From positions 1 to 29,619 of the forward strand of contig CAZINW010000026.1 of the NCBI GenBank assembly GCA_964540765.1: a stretch of 29,619 bases of DNA, read 5' to 3'. The translations under genes and the position numbers were made by a program. The notes below the pieces were generated by a model. It was not told where the DNA came from. It worked only from the letters and a program-made list of their open reading frames with translations, and did no database searches. This DNA is from CAZJLN01 sp964540765. Its GTDB lineage: Bacteria; Chloroflexota; Anaerolineae; Anaerolineales; Anaerolineaceae. Below, in pieces: positions 1-8,212 of the stretch (position 1 is its first letter; every line of letters begins with the position of its first letter).

Positions 1-122
1 AGGGGGAGGGTTACCCTGGCAGAGGTGTAGACCCTCATAATCTGAAGGATAAGGGGGGCACCCGGCACAGCGAAGCGTTTCCCTGAAAGTTGATGACCAC
101 CAAAAAAGCAATATGTGGGAAG

Positions 123-158
123 TTGGCATGCAGCAGTGACTCGTGATATGATGTAATT
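123..158 (+). promoter_or_regulatory. Extended -10 promoter, probably giving a leaderless mRNA
   Basis: TTGGCA at 123-128, an 18-bp spacer, then TGA-TATGAT with the hexamer at 147-152. The hexamer ends 6 nt before the ATG at 159, so transcription would begin at or next to the A of the start codon. No Shine-Dalgarno sequence lies upstream of this ATG. Seen in sequence; promoter function is inferred. Confidence 0.6.
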
Positions 159-1361
159 ATGGAAGATATGCCTCCCAAAAGGAATACCCTGCCTGAAAGC
201 GAAAAAGCAGCCATTCCAGACGATTTGGAACATCAAAATTTCATGGTTCGCCTTTGGGCGAAACTTCTCCAGTTCGGGCTGGGTGAGTCCGCATTGCGCC
301 TGGCGACAGGAGCTCTTTCGCTGATCCTGGTTGGGGTGGTGATCTTTGTCATGAGTCGTTTTTATACCACAGAGGAGGGTGCGGCTGCATCTGTAAATGT
401 GGTAGAGATGCACACGACGCCCATTCCCACCCTGGCACCAGCTGCTCCGCAATTCTCACTGGCAGAGGTGCAGAGCGGGGCTGGTGGTGTGCCTAAACAA
501 GCTGCGCTGCACACCATTCTGCCTTCACGCGAACGAACGGAAATGGTCTCCTATGTCATCCAGCAGGGCGATTCGCTTTTTTCAATTGCTGAGAAATTTG
601 GGCTTCTGCCGGAAACCATCCTATGGGGCAACCGTTATACATTGGGAGAGGATCCGCATACCATCTTCCCGGGGCAGACATTGAATATCCTGCCAATGGA
701 CGGCGTGCTGCATCAATGGAGCGCGGGTGAGGGTTTGAATGGTGTGGCAGAGTTTTACCAGGTGACGCCGGAAGATATCATCAATTATCCTCCCAATGGA
801 TTGAACATGGCAACCATCGGGGATTATGCTGCGCCCAACATTGAACCGGGCAAAATGCTCATCATTCCCGGCGGAAAGGGCGTTTTCACCGACTGGCGTA
901 CGCCGCGCATCACGCGGGACAACCCTGCCACTGCAAAACACGTTGGCCCGGGAGCCTGCACCGGCAGTTATGATGGTATTACCGGCACGCTTACCTTTAT
1001 TTGGCCATCCACGGAGCGCTATCTATCCGGATATGAATACTCCCCCACCACCAACCACTGGGGCATTGATATAGCCGGCAAGATGGGCAACCCGATCTAT
1101 GCATCTGACAACGGCGTGGTGGTGTATGCCGGCTGGAATGATTGGGGCTATGGCGAAATGATCGTGATTGACCATGGCGATGGCTGGCAAACCCTGTATG
1201 CCCATTTGAGTGTGATCAATGTGGGCTGTGGTCAGGAGGTCTACCAGGGCGATACGATCGGGTTGATGGGGAGCACCGGCAGTTCCACCGGACCCCACCT
1301 GCATTTTGAAATGCGCCATGATGAATATGGGCGCGTCAACCCCTGGGACTTTTTGCAGTAA
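159..1361 (+). CDS. Membrane-anchored LysM / M23-family metallopeptidase
   Basis: Probable cell-envelope peptidase that cuts peptidoglycan cross-links outside the membrane. One hydrophobic segment (about residues 47-66) follows a charged N-terminus, so the protein is likely anchored with its bulk outside. A LysM domain covers about residues 130-180 (VSYVIQQGDSLFSIAEKFG), and a weaker LysM-like stretch covers about 183-238, ending in IEPGKMLIIPGG. The C-terminal M23 (LytM) domain covers about 298-400 with the zinc ligands visible: H300 and D304 in HWGID, H349 in YAHL, and H380/H382 in PHLHFE. All catalytic residues appear intact, so an active endopeptidase is more likely than an EnvC-type activator, though that is not excluded. 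The 400-residue length is normal for this architecture. The start lies 6 nt after a -10 box and has no ribosome-binding site. Confidence 0.9.
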   Translation: MEDMPPKRNTLPESEKAAIPDDLEHQNFMVRLWAKLLQFGLGESALRLATGALSLILVGVVIFVMSRFYTTEEGAAASVNVVEMHTTPIPTLAPAAPQFSLAEVQSGAGGVPKQAALHTILPSRERTEMVSYVIQQGDSLFSIAEKFGLLPETILWGNRYTLGEDPHTIFPGQTLNILPMDGVLHQWSAGEGLNGVAEFYQVTPEDIINYPPNGLNMATIGDYAAPNIEPGKMLIIPGGKGVFTDWRTPRITRDNPATAKHVGPGACTGSYDGITGTLTFIWPSTERYLSGYEYSPTTNHWGIDIAGKMGNPIYASDNGVVVYAGWNDWGYGEMIVIDHGDGWQTLYAHLSVINVGCGQEVYQGDTIGLMGSTGSSTGPHLHFEMRHDEYGRVNPWDFLQ

Positions 1362-1413
1362 TAATATGCGCATGTACCCTGCTTAATCATTTAGGATTCC
1401 TGCTTTTGGTCTA

Positions 1414-1422
1414 TGCTACAAT
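1414..1422 (+). promoter_or_regulatory. Candidate extended -10 element upstream of the GNAT gene
   Basis: TGC-TACAAT, with the hexamer at 1417-1422. The same TGCTACAATTA string recurs before the MEMO gene at 2265-2275. No good -35 is visible. The untranslated leader to the ATG at 1535 would be about 105 nt. Confidence 0.35.
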
Positions 1423-1534
1423 TAAAAGAGTTTGACACCCAGAAAAAATCAAAAACGATTCGTTGTAAATATTGTACTCCGCTCCCGTCGTGAGGAATTA
1501 ACCTGTCAACTAATGTTTGCCCGGGAGGTTCGTT

Positions 1535-2140
1535 ATGGAATTGCTAAACCAAAAGATAATCTTACGAGATTTTATGGAAGCTGATATTGAGGATATGATC
1601 CATTGGGAAACGGTAGAAACTGAATGGCAATTATGGGATGCGCCTTGGGAATATAATGAAAATATGCTGAAATTCAATCCAGAAGCGTACCGGGAAAAAG
1701 CGCTGGGGTCATTAAAAAAGCTAAACAATAAAGATAGTATGAGAAGGGGCTTTCAGATATGTGTTAATGATGAGGGGAAGAAACATATTGGATGGTGTAA
1801 TTCATATGAGATCAGCGATAATTTTGAATATACCCATCAAGGCGGGCATTGCACAATAGGTATTGCTATTCCAGACCTGGATGCTCGCCATAAAGGCTAT
1901 GCCACGGCGGCATGGGATTTATTTTTATATTATCTTTTAGACAACGGTATCAAAGAGATTTACACGCAAACATGGTCGGGGAATGTCAGGGTTATTGGTT
2001 TGATCCATAAAGTTGGTTTTGAAGAGTGCAATCGAATAATTAACTGTAGAAATGTGAGAGGTCAGAATTTCGATGCGCTTACATTCAAGTTGAACCTGGT
2101 CAAATTTAGAGCGCTTCATGAGGCTCTGCGTCTCAGTTAG
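1535..2140 (+). CDS. GNAT-family N-acetyltransferase
   Basis: Probable acetyl-CoA-dependent N-acetyltransferase of the RimJ/RimL-like type. The opening LLNQKIILRDFMEADIEDM is the usual first strand and helix of this family. The acetyl-CoA pyrophosphate loop is seen as RHKGYATAA, and NVRVIGLIHKVGFEE is the typical late helix and strand before the C-terminus. The start is set at 1535 because GGGAGG lies 6 nt upstream; an upstream in-frame TTG at 1517 has no such site. The 201-residue length fits a single GNAT domain. Base and codon use is visibly more AT-rich (AAT, AAA, TTA, ATA) than in the flanking genes, which suggests a separate origin. The substrate cannot be read from the sequence. Confidence 0.82.
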   Translation: MELLNQKIILRDFMEADIEDMIHWETVETEWQLWDAPWEYNENMLKFNPEAYREKALGSLKKLNNKDSMRRGFQICVNDEGKKHIGWCNSYEISDNFEYTHQGGHCTIGIAIPDLDARHKGYATAAWDLFLYYLLDNGIKEIYTQTWSGNVRVIGLIHKVGFEECNRIINCRNVRGQNFDALTFKLNLVKFRALHEALRLS

Positions 2141-2264
2141 CGCATTATCCCTGAATGAAATTAGCCAGAAATAATTGGATATGACTGTTTTGTCCTTTTA
2201 AACCAGCACCTCCCGCGTCTCCTCATTTTCGTGGTGCAGTTTAACATTTGCAGGCGTCTCATTG

Positions 2265-2279
2265 TGCTACAATTATTCC
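2265..2279 (+). promoter_or_regulatory. Extended -10 promoter for the MEMO gene, leaderless configuration
   Basis: TG-C-TACAAT with the hexamer at 2268-2273, then exactly 6 nt to the ATG at 2280. No Shine-Dalgarno lies in front of the ATG; the only GGAGG (2288-2292) is inside the coding frame. No convincing -35 at 16-18 bp. Confidence 0.5.
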
Positions 2280-3152
2280 ATGATCTCTGGAGGATTTACC
2301 GATATTCGTCCGTCTCCAATTGCCGGCACCTGGTACAGTGCCAATCCTGTCAAGTTGCAGTCGTCCATCATGCAATATCTTTCTGAAGCCAGGCTTCCGG
2401 ACATTCAAGGCGAAATTGTGGCGTTGATCGTCCCGCATGCCGGTCACGTTTACTCCGGCTTGACGGCTGCCCATGCTTTCAAAGCCATTGAAGGCATGAG
2501 CTTTGAACGCGTGGTGGTGATCTCCCCTTTGCATCAATATTACCCGCAGCCAATCCTGACCAGCGGTCACCAGGCTTATGAGACCCCCCTGGGTTTGATC
2601 CCTGTTGATTTGGCAGGCGTGGAAGCGGTCAATGCAGGTTTAATGGCAAGCATGGATGTGCAGCTCACCCCGCTGCGCCATGATCAGGAGCATTCGCTTG
2701 AGATCGAGTTACCTTTCCTGCAATGTGTGTTGTCAGAGCCTTTCAGCCTGATCCCAATCATGCTGCGGGATCAATCCGCCAGGCTGGCAAAATCACTGGG
2801 TCATATATTGGCAGGGTTGTTGCGGCAAGGTAAAACACTGTTGGTGGCGAGCACAGATCTTTCGCATTTTTATACCAGGAGCACTGCCAACCGGCTAGAT
2901 AAAACTATTCTGGCTGCCATGGAAGCATTTGATCCGCAGCAGCTTTACCGCCTGGCTGCCAGCGGTGAGGGTCAGGCATGTGGTTTGGCAGCGGTGGCTG
3001 CGGTTTTATGGGCGGCGCAGGATCATGGCACAGATGCTGAAGGCATGCACAGTAAAGTGACCGTTGTGGATTACCGCACCTCTGCGGACGTCACCCATGA
3101 CAGCAGCTCAGTGGTGGGCTATGGCGCCGCCGTGATCACCCGCACCAACTGA
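2280..3152 (+). CDS. amrB: MEMO-family protein (AmmeMemoRadiSam system protein B)
   Basis: A full-length (290 residue) member of the MEMO1 family, distantly related to non-haem-iron dioxygenases; the biochemical role in bacteria is not settled. Family signatures occur in order: RPSPIAGTWYSAN (about 10-22), LIVPHAGHVYSGLTA (49-63), VVISPLHQYY (79-88), HDQEHSLEIELPFLQ (134-148), STDLSHFY (191-198), then a CGLAA cysteine segment and a C-terminal SSSVVGYGAAVI. Histidines 53, 85 and 196 and the late cysteine are the expected metal-site or active-site positions. In many genomes it sits beside an AMMECR1 protein and a radical-SAM protein; neither partner is in this window. The start is ATG 2280, placed 6 nt after a -10 box; an in-frame TTG at 2262 lies inside the promoter and is not used here. 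Confidence 0.88.
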   Translation: MISGGFTDIRPSPIAGTWYSANPVKLQSSIMQYLSEARLPDIQGEIVALIVPHAGHVYSGLTAAHAFKAIEGMSFERVVVISPLHQYYPQPILTSGHQAYETPLGLIPVDLAGVEAVNAGLMASMDVQLTPLRHDQEHSLEIELPFLQCVLSEPFSLIPIMLRDQSARLAKSLGHILAGLLRQGKTLLVASTDLSHFYTRSTANRLDKTILAAMEAFDPQQLYRLAASGEGQACGLAAVAAVLWAAQDHGTDAEGMHSKVTVVDYRTSADVTHDSSSVVGYGAAVITRTN

Positions 3153-3175
3153 GCCGCTGCCAGGAAATCCAACCC

Positions 3176-4153
3176 ATGCCAAAGCCTGCCACCAATGCCA
3201 ATTACAAAATAATTGCATGGCTGATGATTACCATTATGCTCTTGAGTGCCTGCCAGAAGGAATTCCAGAGCCGACCCACATTATCCCCGACACTTTCGCC
3301 AACCATCACGCGCACTGCGACCATTACACCCACTTCCACCACTGTGCCAACCATCACGCCCACTCCCAGCAAGACGCCAACCCCCACTTTGACGCCCTAC
3401 CCAAGCCGGACAAGGACTGCCACAGCCACAGCGATTGCGCAGCGACCAGCCCGGCTGTTTGAATTTTATGCAGGGGGTGACCACATGGTGGATTGGGGTT
3501 ACAGTTATATCAGCGAGAAAGGGATGGGGATGGATGACAAGGTCAATCAATTGACAGCCATGTTTGCTTTTCAACTGATGGACCGCGGCATCCATGCTAA
3601 AAACGTCCGATTTTTGGACGAGGACATCACGGTTTATTATCTGAACGTTAGTCATGAATTTGATGGAGAAGCCATACCAATGCGCCTGCTCATCGGTGGG
3701 ACCTATGGGCAGAATGTGCCCGTCAAACAGATCCCCGCAGATGGTTCTGCTTACATTGAATTCCTGGAGGTGGATTCAGATCAGGTTTTTGAACCCTGGC
3801 GCATTCATCGTGAAGCCCAGCTTCCATATGAAGAGCGGCAGGCAATCTTCACCAGCATGCTGATGCAGGATTTTGAACAGTTCCTGTCTGCCCTTCCGGA
3901 CGAGTTGATCATGTTGGCGGAACACCCGATCCTGTGGCCAAAGGATGATTGGACGCAAGTCAAACTGGATATGAGCCGTCTCAGTTCAATGGCAGCGTGC
4001 TATTTGCCTTTCTTTTCATTGGACGTGTATGAGCACATCCTTGGTCCAAGCGAATCCGCTTCTGCGCTGGCAGCCTACCTGCTGGCTGACGCCAGTCTGC
4101 CAGAGGGTGAGATTGATTTTTCAGCTCAAGTTTTGATCTTTGTGACACCCTGA
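3176..4153 (+). CDS. Predicted lipoprotein with Thr/Pro-rich linker, function unknown
   Basis: I do not recognise the main domain. The N-terminus is a lipoprotein signal: a hydrophobic stretch at about residues 11-25 ending in LLSAC with the lipid-modified cysteine at 26. It is followed by a low-complexity Thr/Pro/Ser linker (about 34-88) typical of extracellular stalks in Chloroflexota. The remaining 240 residues form one globular region rich in aromatic and acidic residues (for example DGSAYIEFLEVDSDQVFEPWRIHREA) with no catalytic motif I can name. It begins 23 bp after the MEMO stop codon with AGGAA 9 nt before the ATG, so it is probably co-transcribed with that gene. Surface attachment is inferred from the signal only. 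Confidence 0.75.
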   Translation: MPKPATNANYKIIAWLMITIMLLSACQKEFQSRPTLSPTLSPTITRTATITPTSTTVPTITPTPSKTPTPTLTPYPSRTRTATATAIAQRPARLFEFYAGGDHMVDWGYSYISEKGMGMDDKVNQLTAMFAFQLMDRGIHAKNVRFLDEDITVYYLNVSHEFDGEAIPMRLLIGGTYGQNVPVKQIPADGSAYIEFLEVDSDQVFEPWRIHREAQLPYEERQAIFTSMLMQDFEQFLSALPDELIMLAEHPILWPKDDWTQVKLDMSRLSSMAACYLPFFSLDVYEHILGPSESASALAAYLLADASLPEGEIDFSAQVLIFVTP

Positions 4154-4170
4154 AATTTTTTCAATTAATA

Positions 4171-4204
4171 TTGGTGAGGTGTCAAAGCAGGGTAGAATCA
4201 AAGC
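4171..4204 (+). promoter_or_regulatory. Promoter of priA, leaderless configuration
   Basis: TTGGTG at 4171-4176, a 16-bp spacer, TAGAAT at 4193-4198, then exactly 6 nt to the ATG at 4205. No Shine-Dalgarno precedes the ATG. Confidence 0.5.
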
Positions 4205-6709
4205 ATGCCCCAATATGTTGAAGTCAGTATCAATCTCTCGCAGGTCACAGGAACATTTCATTATCATGTGCCTGGAGAACTCGCGGGACTGATCCAGCCC
4301 GGATGTCTGGTGGTCGTTCCCTTTGGATGGCAGACTGTACAGGGGGTGGTGCTGGATTTTGTGGCGATTCCAGAGGTGGCTGAGACCTTGGCAGTTGAGA
4401 GCGTGGTGGACGGGGAGCCGGTGCTGACGCCCATGCAAATGGCGCTGGCAAAGTGGCTTGCTGATGCCATGCTGGCACCCCTGGGCGCCTGCATGGGACT
4501 GATGATCCCAGCCGGGCTGAGCCAGAAGGCGGATATCCTTGTACAGCCAGCCGAAGGCAGCCTGTCCCTGGAAGGCTTACCCGAACTGCAAAAGAGACTG
4601 CTTGCTACCCTGCGAAAGCGCGGACCCTTGCGCGGCAGCCAGTTGGAGGCTGCCTTCAGGCACGTTAGTTGGCGCGGCAGCCTGGCTGCGCTCAAGCGGG
4701 AAGGTCTGGTACATACCAGGAGCGTTCTCCCACCGGCGCGGGTCAGCCCCAAGACCATCCGAACTGCACAATTGGCAATCCCGCCGGACAGGGTGGATGA
4801 TCCTGACCTGGACCTGGGCAAAGCTGTGGGCGTGATCGAAAGGCGCAGAAAAGTGCTGCAATTACTGTCGGTAGAACCTTTACCAACCGATTTTTCATGG
4901 ATCTATGCCCAGACAGGCGCCAGTTATACAGACTTGAAGAAGCTGACTGATGATGGCTTGATATTATTCAATGAAACGGAAGTGTGGCGCGATCCACTGG
5001 AAGCCTTTGAGATGCCCCCTGCCGAGCCACCCGAGCTGACGGATGACCAACAAAGGGTGTGGGCGGAAATTCAGCGCACGCTAAGAACGCAGCCCCAAGG
5101 AAAGACGCAAAAACCAATCCTGTTACACGGCGTGACGGGCAGTGGCAAGACTGAGGTCTATATGCGCGCGGTAGCAGAAGTGCTGGCAGCAGGCAGGCAG
5201 GCGATCGTGCTGGTGCCTGAGATCGCTCTGACGCCTCAGATCGTGCGGCGCTTCCTGGCACGCTTTCCAAACCAGGTCGGCATCTATCATTCGAAGCTTT
5301 CGGAGGGTGAGCGCTATGATACCTGGCGGCGGGCACGCAGCGGTGATCTGAAGGTGGTCATCGGTGCCCGCAGCGCGCTCTTCATGCCCATGCCCGATCT
5401 GGGTTTGATCGTAATGGATGAATGTGACCATGAATCCTATGACCAGGGCGACCTTGTCCCCTTTTATCACGGTGTGGAAACAGCAGAAGCCTATGCCCGG
5501 CTGGCAGGAGCAATGCTTTTAATGGGTTCAGCCACCCCGCGCATCACGCAGTATTACAAAGCCCAAAGGGGTGAATGGAAATTGCTTGCGATGCCTCAGC
5601 GCGTCCTGGCTTATCGTGACATTGTTTCACAGGCTCACCCAAGCCAGGGATCAGAGCTGAGTAGCCCTGGTTTAACCTACCATGAGTTGCCGCAAGTCAG
5701 CGTGGTGGATATGCGCCAGGAATTGAAGGCAGGCAATCGCAGTGCCTTCAGCCGTGAATTGCAATCTGCCCTGAGAGAAACGTTGGCGAAAGGTGAACAG
5801 ACTATTCTTTTTCTCAATCGCAAGGGCACTGCCACCTATGTTTTCTGCAGGGAGTGTGGTTATGTGCTGAGATGCCCACGGGATGACAGACCGCTGACTT
5901 ACCATGGCTCACGCAGTGCCCTGGTATGCCATACCTGCGCCTATTCGCGCAAAATGCCTGCCAATTGTCCGCAATGTGGGGGGAATCAGATCAGGCAGTT
6001 TGGCATGGGCACTGAAAAATTGGAGGAAATGGTGCGGGAACTCCTGCCACAGGCACGCACCCTGCGTTGGGATGCAGATACCACCAGCAAAAAAGGGGCA
6101 CATGATTTGATCCTTTCTCATTTCAGCGCCCACCGGGCAGATATCCTGATTGGCACCCAAATGCTCGCCAAAGGGTTGGATTTGCCGCTGGTAACCCTAG
6201 CGGGGGTGGTGCTGGCTGAAATTGGTTTGACCTTGCCTGATTACCGCGCCGCAGAACGCACTTTCCAGTTGCTGACCCAGGTGGCTGGGCGAGCCGGGCG
6301 CAGTCCATTGGGCGGCAGGGTGATCCTGCAGACATACATGCCTGGAAATTATGCCATCCAGGCGGCCTCAATGCATGACTTTAATGGGTTTTATGCGCAG
6401 GAATTACGTTGGCGACGGGAACTGGGCTACCCGCCTTTTAAGCGCCTGATCAAACTGGAGTTTCAACATCAGGACACACAGCGCTGTGAGAGCCACTGCC
6501 GGGAGATGGCGGGCATGCTGCAGGACTGGATCGATGAAGCTGGCATGCAGCAGACGGATCTACTTGGGCCTGTACCGTGCTTCTTCAACCGCCTGGGAGG
6601 CCTTTACCGCTGGCAAATCATCCTGCGCGGTCCCGATCCAACTCCTCTTTTACGTGGTCGTGTTTTTCGTGACTGGATCGTGGAAGTGGATCCACCCAAT
6701 CTATTATGA
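4205..6709 (+). CDS. priA: Primosomal replication-restart protein PriA (divergent)
   Basis: PriA recognises stalled forks and reloads the replicative helicase. The 834 residues match the expected layout: an N-terminal DNA-binding region (about 1-105), winged-helix region (about 130-260), then a superfamily-2 helicase core. Walker A is GVTGSGKT at 309-316, motif III GSATPR at 441-446, motif IV ILFLNRKG at 534-541, and motifs V/VI run from ILIGTQMLAKGLDLP to QVAGRAGR near 698. Two sites are unusual. The Walker B box, normally DEEHDSSYKQ, reads DECDHESYDQ (405-414). In the zinc region, cysteines 548, 551, 557, 575, 578, 588 and 591 are present, but the eighth position is aspartate (CPRD, residue 560). 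Helicase activity may therefore be altered; fork-binding and loading roles could remain. The start is 6 nt after a -10 box. Confidence 0.9.
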   Translation: MPQYVEVSINLSQVTGTFHYHVPGELAGLIQPGCLVVVPFGWQTVQGVVLDFVAIPEVAETLAVESVVDGEPVLTPMQMALAKWLADAMLAPLGACMGLMIPAGLSQKADILVQPAEGSLSLEGLPELQKRLLATLRKRGPLRGSQLEAAFRHVSWRGSLAALKREGLVHTRSVLPPARVSPKTIRTAQLAIPPDRVDDPDLDLGKAVGVIERRRKVLQLLSVEPLPTDFSWIYAQTGASYTDLKKLTDDGLILFNETEVWRDPLEAFEMPPAEPPELTDDQQRVWAEIQRTLRTQPQGKTQKPILLHGVTGSGKTEVYMRAVAEVLAAGRQAIVLVPEIALTPQIVRRFLARFPNQVGIYHSKLSEGERYDTWRRARSGDLKVVIGARSALFMPMPDLGLIVMDECDHESYDQGDLVPFYHGVETAEAYARLAGAMLLMGSATPRITQYYKAQRGEWKLLAMPQRVLAYRDIVSQAHPSQGSELSSPGLTYHELPQVSVVDMRQELKAGNRSAFSRELQSALRETLAKGEQTILFLNRKGTATYVFCRECGYVLRCPRDDRPLTYHGSRSALVCHTCAYSRKMPANCPQCGGNQIRQFGMGTEKLEEMVRELLPQARTLRWDADTTSKKGAHDLILSHFSAHRADILIGTQMLAKGLDLPLVTLAGVVLAEIGLTLPDYRAAERTFQLLTQVAGRAGRSPLGGRVILQTYMPGNYAIQAASMHDFNGFYAQELRWRRELGYPPFKRLIKLEFQHQDTQRCESHCREMAGMLQDWIDEAGMQQTDLLGPVPCFFNRLGGLYRWQIILRGPDPTPLLRGRVFRDWIVEVDPPNLL

Positions 6710-6722
6710 TGCTCAATCAACC

Positions 6723-6731
6723 TGCTATAAT
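6723..6731 (+). promoter_or_regulatory. Extended consensus -10 (TGC-TATAAT)
   Basis: TG-C-TATAAT, a perfect -10 hexamer at 6726-6731, just after the priA stop codon and about 48 nt before the next start codon. The -35 region is weak, as expected for an extended -10 promoter. It probably drives the membrane-protein/phosphoribosyltransferase/MFS run. Confidence 0.6.
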
Positions 6732-6778
6732 AGGAGTTAGTTGCATTAATTAAGATCGTTGAATTATCAGGAGTGATC

Positions 6779-7660
6779 TTGTCAGGTCTTAAGAAAGGAT
6801 TTATTTTTATCAAGGAAGCCAGCAGGCTTGCCTTTAAAAAGAGGGGATTATTGAAAACAGGTTCCTGGTTCCTGAAGGAAGGATTGATCCTGACTGTCTG
6901 CTTCCTAATTCCATTGCTGCTTGTAGTCGTTCTGATGGAATCAGGCATTTGGCAGATGGCGCTGATCGGACTGATTTGTGTTTTTTTCCTCTATATCAGC
7001 TTTACATGGGCAGACGCTGCCAGCCTTGCGACAGCTTTTGCTTTCAATGAATTGGAGACCCAAGGCACGATCACTTTGGCGGATGCACGCGTGACCAGGC
7101 GCAAGGGCTGGAAGGATGCATTCAAGTACGGAATGGCTTACCCTTCGCTGGCATTGATTAAGTGGACACCCTCCACCTCCCAGCCCGCAGCGGCAACGGG
7201 TACAGACAGTGGGCGCGGCTGGCTGAAAGGTCACTTCCTCATCATTCCCCTAATCAGCATTGAAGGGCTGAGTTTGCGTGAGGCTGTGGGGCGTGTAAAA
7301 AGCATGGCAGACCAAAACTTGTTGCGCTTCAGACCTGGCTTGATCAAGGTCAGGTTGATCACGCACGTTTTTGCATGGCTGATGATCATTATTGGGGCTG
7401 CCTTGGGGATTTGGTTGGGTATGCACCTGGGAAGGGACCCTTTTGCGAGCGATCTACAAAAATCACTGGCAGCAGCTGCCGGCTTTCTCCTGGCGACTGT
7501 GATTGCGCTGTCCGCGATTGGTTCGAGTGCGTTTATGCGCAGCATTTACCATACTGCCATTTGTCGCTGGATCCTTTCCATTGAGGCTTCCGGGAGGGAA
7601 AAGCCATCAGACGTATCGGACATGCCTGAAATATTGCAAAAGGCATTAATGACCCAATGA
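6779..7660 (+). CDS. Multi-pass integral membrane protein of unknown function
   Basis: Function not recognised; the overall look resembles uncharacterised membrane families of the DUF6159 kind. At least four hydrophobic segments are visible: two close together near the N-terminus (LTVCFLIPLLLVVVLM and ALIGLICVFFLYISF) and two near the C-terminus (HVFAWLMIIIGAALGIWLG and LAAAAGFLLATVIALSAIG), with a soluble stretch of about 120 residues between. The start is best placed at the TTG at 6779, which has AGGAG 5 nt upstream; a GTG at 6773 overlaps that ribosome-binding site and is less likely. It ends 16 bp before the phosphoribosyltransferase gene, suggesting one transcript. Confidence 0.7.
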   Translation: MSGLKKGFIFIKEASRLAFKKRGLLKTGSWFLKEGLILTVCFLIPLLLVVVLMESGIWQMALIGLICVFFLYISFTWADAASLATAFAFNELETQGTITLADARVTRRKGWKDAFKYGMAYPSLALIKWTPSTSQPAAATGTDSGRGWLKGHFLIIPLISIEGLSLREAVGRVKSMADQNLLRFRPGLIKVRLITHVFAWLMIIIGAALGIWLGMHLGRDPFASDLQKSLAAAAGFLLATVIALSAIGSSAFMRSIYHTAICRWILSIEASGREKPSDVSDMPEILQKALMTQ

Positions 7661-7676
7661 TTTATAAGGTGGATTG

Positions 7677-8183
7677 ATGGTGCAAAGACAGGAAGTATTA
7701 ACCTGGGATGATGTCCACAAGCTGATTGACCACCTCCTGCCGCAGTTCGGGCAGGAATTTGATGCCATGTTGCTGGTCACGCGCGGTGGGGTGGTGCCTG
7801 GGGGGTTACTGGCGGAAGCCATGGAAGTGTCATTAATTTTTACGGCGTCGGTGGATTTTCCGGCTGAAATGGAAGAAATGAAGCGCTCCCGCCTGCTTGC
7901 CTGGCCAAATTTCATCCAATTTCCGCCCGAATCGCAACTCGAGGGCAGGCATGTCTTGATTGTGGATGACGTTTGGGGATCCGGGCGGACGATCACAGCG
8001 GTTAAGAACCGCGTGAGTGCGGCTGGCGGCAACCCTTACACCTGTGTCCTGCACTTCAACCCGTATCGCAATCTCTTTGGCAATGCCAAACCGGATTATT
8101 ATGCTGCCACGACTGATGCCTATGTTGTCTACCCCTGGGAAATTGACAGGGATCTACAAAACAGCCTTTTAACTGATTTCTAA
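7677..8183 (+). CDS. Phosphoribosyltransferase-domain protein
   Basis: Type-I phosphoribosyltransferase fold. The PRPP-binding loop is clear as VLIVDDVWGSGRT (about residues 93-105), and the earlier TRGGVVPGGLLAEAM (35-49) is the usual conserved loop. The protein is short (168 residues) and lacks features that would name a base specificity; it most resembles hypoxanthine/xanthine-type stand-alone proteins of this fold. The hood residues around 55-88 are unlike classical Hpt or Gpt. The start is ATG 7677 with AGGTGG a few bases upstream; an overlapping TTG at 7674 is too close to that site. It lies between a membrane protein and an MFS transporter in one run. A salvage role is inference only. 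Confidence 0.82.
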   Translation: MVQRQEVLTWDDVHKLIDHLLPQFGQEFDAMLLVTRGGVVPGGLLAEAMEVSLIFTASVDFPAEMEEMKRSRLLAWPNFIQFPPESQLEGRHVLIVDDVWGSGRTITAVKNRVSAAGGNPYTCVLHFNPYRNLFGNAKPDYYAATTDAYVVYPWEIDRDLQNSLLTDF

Positions 8184-8212
8184 CTATAAGCATTGATATT
8201 TGAGGAGAAAAA

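Noticed and set aside
20..90. Possible tRNA suggested by an anticodon-loop-like CTCATAAT stretch
   Set aside because: No matching 5-bp anticodon stem, no T arm with the conserved GTTC-like loop at the right distance, and no acceptor stem.
1432..1460. TTGACA at 1432-1437 as the GNAT promoter
   Set aside because: No acceptable -10 at 16-18 bp downstream; the TGCTACAAT element just upstream is the better candidate.
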